Of a stretch of DNA of 22,063 nucleotides, positions 20,462-22,063 are shown piece after piece. Position numbers and translations under genes: made by a program. The notes beneath the pieces were generated by a model. That model had not been told where the DNA came from. It ran no database searches and worked only from the letters and a program-made list of their open reading frames with translations. Each line of letters opens with the position of its first letter. The first letter of the stretch is position 1. The DNA is from an uncultured euryarchaeote (GTDB taxonomy: Archaea; Nanohalarchaeota; Nanosalinia; Nanosalinales; Nanosalinaceae): positions 1 through 22,063 of the forward strand of contig CAKZNU010000114.1 of NCBI GenBank assembly GCA_937132175.1, given 5' to 3'.

Positions 20462-21379
20462 TTACATGTAGCCTAACTCCCTTAGCCTGTTCATGATCTC
20501 TTCGTCGTCCTTATTCTGTGCTCTTCCCGCGCGTTCCTTGGTGTTTTCGACGTCCTGAAGCCATGCAGGAATCTCATCGGACTTGTCCGTGGAAACCTCT
20601 GAGCCGAGCGAGCGAAAGCCTGCCCAGTACTTCGGCGATATAGGCACATCCTCCTTGGAGAGGTCTCCGGGCATGTCTGACTCGGTCTCGGGATACTCCT
20701 CGAACTCCACGCCGGTAATATCCGGAACCATGTGGAACCAGGAAACGTCCCAGACGTCACGTTCCGTCAACTGCAGGATTGGATGGACACGCATATGGTC
20801 CGGGGTGTCACGTGGAGAGTAAAAGTCCTCGTCCCCTCTGGATTCGTGTTCGTCCCACCTGACGCCGTTGATCACGGCCTCAATTCCTTCTTCACGTAGA
20901 AGCTGGTTCATCGGCACAGTCTTCAGCAGATGGTTTCCGGCCTCCGTATCCATCAGCCATGGAACCTCTTCCATGTCTTCGTCTATTCTTGCGGCTTCCT
21001 CCTGGTTGGTATCGTTTAGCTCTTGGACAGGAACCATGTCCTCAGGCTCATCTGCCTTCTCAATCAGGTCGTCGTTTCTTGCGGTGACAACCTCGAAGCC
21101 CCAGTTTTCGGCAAGCCTCTCGACGTAACCCTCCAGCTCGTCGAAGTGCTGGCCATGATCCACAAACATAAACCTCGGCTTCTCGATATCGTGTTCCTCA
21201 CAGACACGTTTCACAAGCCAGGCAGTTAGAGTGGAATCCTTTCCTCCCGTAAACCCGATTACGGTGTCAGAGGGATTGTACTCCTCCAGGGCACGTTTTA
21301 CAACCTCTTCGCCTGCTCTTACCTTTGCTTTTATCGGTGCGTTCTCTATTTCTTCACGTGTTACTGGTGCTTCTGGCAT
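20462..21379 (-). CDS. PP-loop ATPase, CysD / PAPS-reductase-like
   Basis: 305 aa from the ATG at 21379; an in-frame TTG at 21382 is unlikely. The ATP pyrophosphatase loop GFTGGKDST is at 42-50. FVDHGQHFDE, then a NGVRWDEHESRGDEDFYSPR segment (as in CysD GARRDEEKAR...FSPR) and HMRVHPILQLTERDVW (as in CysD/PAPS reductase) follow. The C terminus RAGRAQNKD...RLRELGYM resembles the ATP-binding tail of CysD. The protein should adenylate or bind sulfate, PAPS or another substrate. No cysN, cysH or sulfite reductase gene is next to it, so assimilation is not certain; a role in thiolation or nucleotide turnover is also possible. A palindrome between its TATA box and start suggests repression. Confidence 0.85.
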   Translation of the reverse strand: MPEAPVTREEIENAPIKAKVRAGEEVVKRALEEYNPSDTVIGFTGGKDSTLTAWLVKRVCEEHDIEKPRFMFVDHGQHFDELEGYVERLAENWGFEVVTARNDDLIEKADEPEDMVPVQELNDTNQEEAARIDEDMEEVPWLMDTEAGNHLLKTVPMNQLLREEGIEAVINGVRWDEHESRGDEDFYSPRDTPDHMRVHPILQLTERDVWDVSWFHMVPDITGVEFEEYPETESDMPGDLSKEDVPISPKYWAGFRSLGSEVSTDKSDEIPAWLQDVENTKERAGRAQNKDDEEIMNRLRELGYM

Positions 21380-21393
21380 CAAACATCACTATG

Positions 21394-21410
21394 ATGCATA
21401 ACTTATGCAT
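21394..21410. promoter_or_regulatory. Perfect 17-bp palindrome, likely operator of the PP-loop gene
   Basis: ATGCATAA-C-TTATGCAT has two exact 8-bp arms about a single centre base. It lies between the TATA box (21416-21424) and the ATG (21379), over the expected transcription start. A bound dimer would block initiation. Confidence 0.55.
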
Positions 21411-21415
21411 TGTAG

Positions 21416-21424
21416 TATTTAAAT
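21416..21424 (-). promoter_or_regulatory. TATA box for the PP-loop gene
   Basis: The reverse strand reads ATTTAAATA, centred 41 nt before the ATG at 21379. The predicted start is near 21395, so this gene has a leader of about 15 nt. Confidence 0.5.
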
Positions 21425-21442
21425 CATCGTACGAGGTTAGTC

Positions 21443-22063
21443 CTAGTCGAAGTGTTCATTCAGGTACCTCACCCATCCCTGGGAATAATCTATACCTGCG
21501 TCCTCGAGATAGCTGTCCATATCCTTTCTCACCGTCTCTCTGTCATACAGGCCGTCCCATCCATCCAGCTCCCAGGTTTCTTTTGAGGATCCTAGTCTTT
21601 CTGCCAAGTCCTCTATAATTGTTGGTTTGGGGTCATCAAGATTGAGCTTATTCCTGTTGAAGGTGCTTTCATGGTCTTTAGCCTCGGAATATACGTACCT
21701 GAAGAGTTCTCTTTCCTCAGGCCTGAATCCTTCATTCTTCAGAAAGAGGTCGGACAGAATAGCCCGGTCGTAGCTTTCTGTCTCCGGAAGATCCCAGTCC
21801 TCAAGTACTGCGATGACGTCTTTGTGAGCGAACCTGTAATTTGTATTTTCAAGAAGGACACTCATTGGCAGTCTAGGATCTTCAATGAAATCTTCTTCCC
21901 GTGGAATCCGGCCTTCTTCCCTGAGAAATCCTCTTATCCGCGAATCTATCTCTCCAAGATTCTTCGCTGGATCATATGCAGTTCTGACAACAGTATCCTC
22001 GACTATGTTCTCAACTGCAGATCTTGGTCCTTCCTCTTTTTCCGGGTCTAGGTCCGTACGGAA
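21443..22063 (-). CDS. Uncharacterised acidic protein, N terminus beyond the window
   Basis: The reverse frame is open from the stop at 21443 to the right edge: at least 206 codons, so the internal ATG at 21865 is unlikely to be the start. The visible part is soluble, highly acidic and mainly helical, with many Trp, Tyr and Asp residues; for example it contains RGFLREEGRIPREEDF, then VIAVLEDWDLPE and ends DYSQGWVRYLNEHFD. No Cys pairs, no membrane segment, no motif I recognise. It ends 64 nt before the ATG of the PP-loop gene on the same strand. Function unknown; the missing N terminus may hold the informative domain. Confidence 0.75.
   Translation of the reverse strand, partial: FRTDLDPEKEEGPRSAVENIVEDTVVRTAYDPAKNLGEIDSRIRGFLREEGRIPREEDFIEDPRLPMSVLLENTNYRFAHKDVIAVLEDWDLPETESYDRAILSDLFLKNEGFRPEERELFRYVYSEAKDHESTFNRNKLNLDDPKPTIIEDLAERLGSSKETWELDGWDGLYDRETVRKDMDSYLEDAGIDYSQGWVRYLNEHFD

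Noticed and set aside
1..22063. CRISPR arrays, insertion sequences, rRNA and integrated elements
   Set aside because: No regularly spaced repeats, no transposase or integrase domain and no rRNA-like sequence were seen; composition is even across the window.

Overview
This window looks like a compact chromosome segment from a halophilic archaeon, most likely a DPANN lineage such as Nanohaloarchaeota. The archaeal calls are firm: NAC, SecD/SecF, AglB, a type 2 methionine aminopeptidase start, PRC-barrel, dolichyl-phosphate sugar synthase with GtrA, and TATA boxes 25-29 nt before start codons. Soluble proteins are very acidic, as in salt-in halophiles. The placement in Nanohaloarchaeota is an inference from protein style, gene density and small gene sizes.

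Layout. 1-2344, minus strand: the first 37 codons of map, a cupredoxin-like lipoprotein, a ROK sugar kinase, thymidine kinase and tRNA-Ser(GCU). 2348-5349: an unknown protein directly before the tRNA, a PRC-barrel protein with a small membrane protein, a winged-helix regulator, an OGG1-type glycosylase, a zinc-ribbon protein and a two-helix membrane protein. 5351-8337, minus: a secreted lamin-tail-domain protein, an AI-2E family permease and a TctA-like permease. 8427-11357: NAC (plus) facing the secF-secD operon (minus).

11478-20191 is a surface-glycan island: aglB, a translationally coupled polyprenyl-phosphate sugar-1-P transferase with an unusual cytosolic insertion, a mannose-6-P-isomerase-like cupin, two extended-SDR nucleotide-sugar epimerases, a ribbon-helix-helix protein fused to a degenerate sugar nucleotidyltransferase, a membrane-anchored Lon-like protease coupled to an epimerase, and a dolichyl-phosphate hexose synthase with a GtrA domain. 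Together they would make nucleotide sugars, load them on a lipid carrier, flip or present them, and transfer glycan to proteins exported by the nearby SecDF-assisted Sec pathway. The right edge holds a PP-loop (CysD/PAPS-reductase-like) gene behind a perfect 17-bp palindrome and an acidic unknown protein that runs off the window.

The points most worth a second look are the RHH-nucleotidyltransferase fusion with its symmetric divergent promoter, the palindromic operator at 21394-21410, the TctA-like gene that seems to lack a normal start codon, and the Lon-like protease within the glycan island. Most transcripts appear to be leaderless. No mobile element, CRISPR array or rRNA was seen. The only gene-poor stretch of note is 20192-20461 (270 nt).
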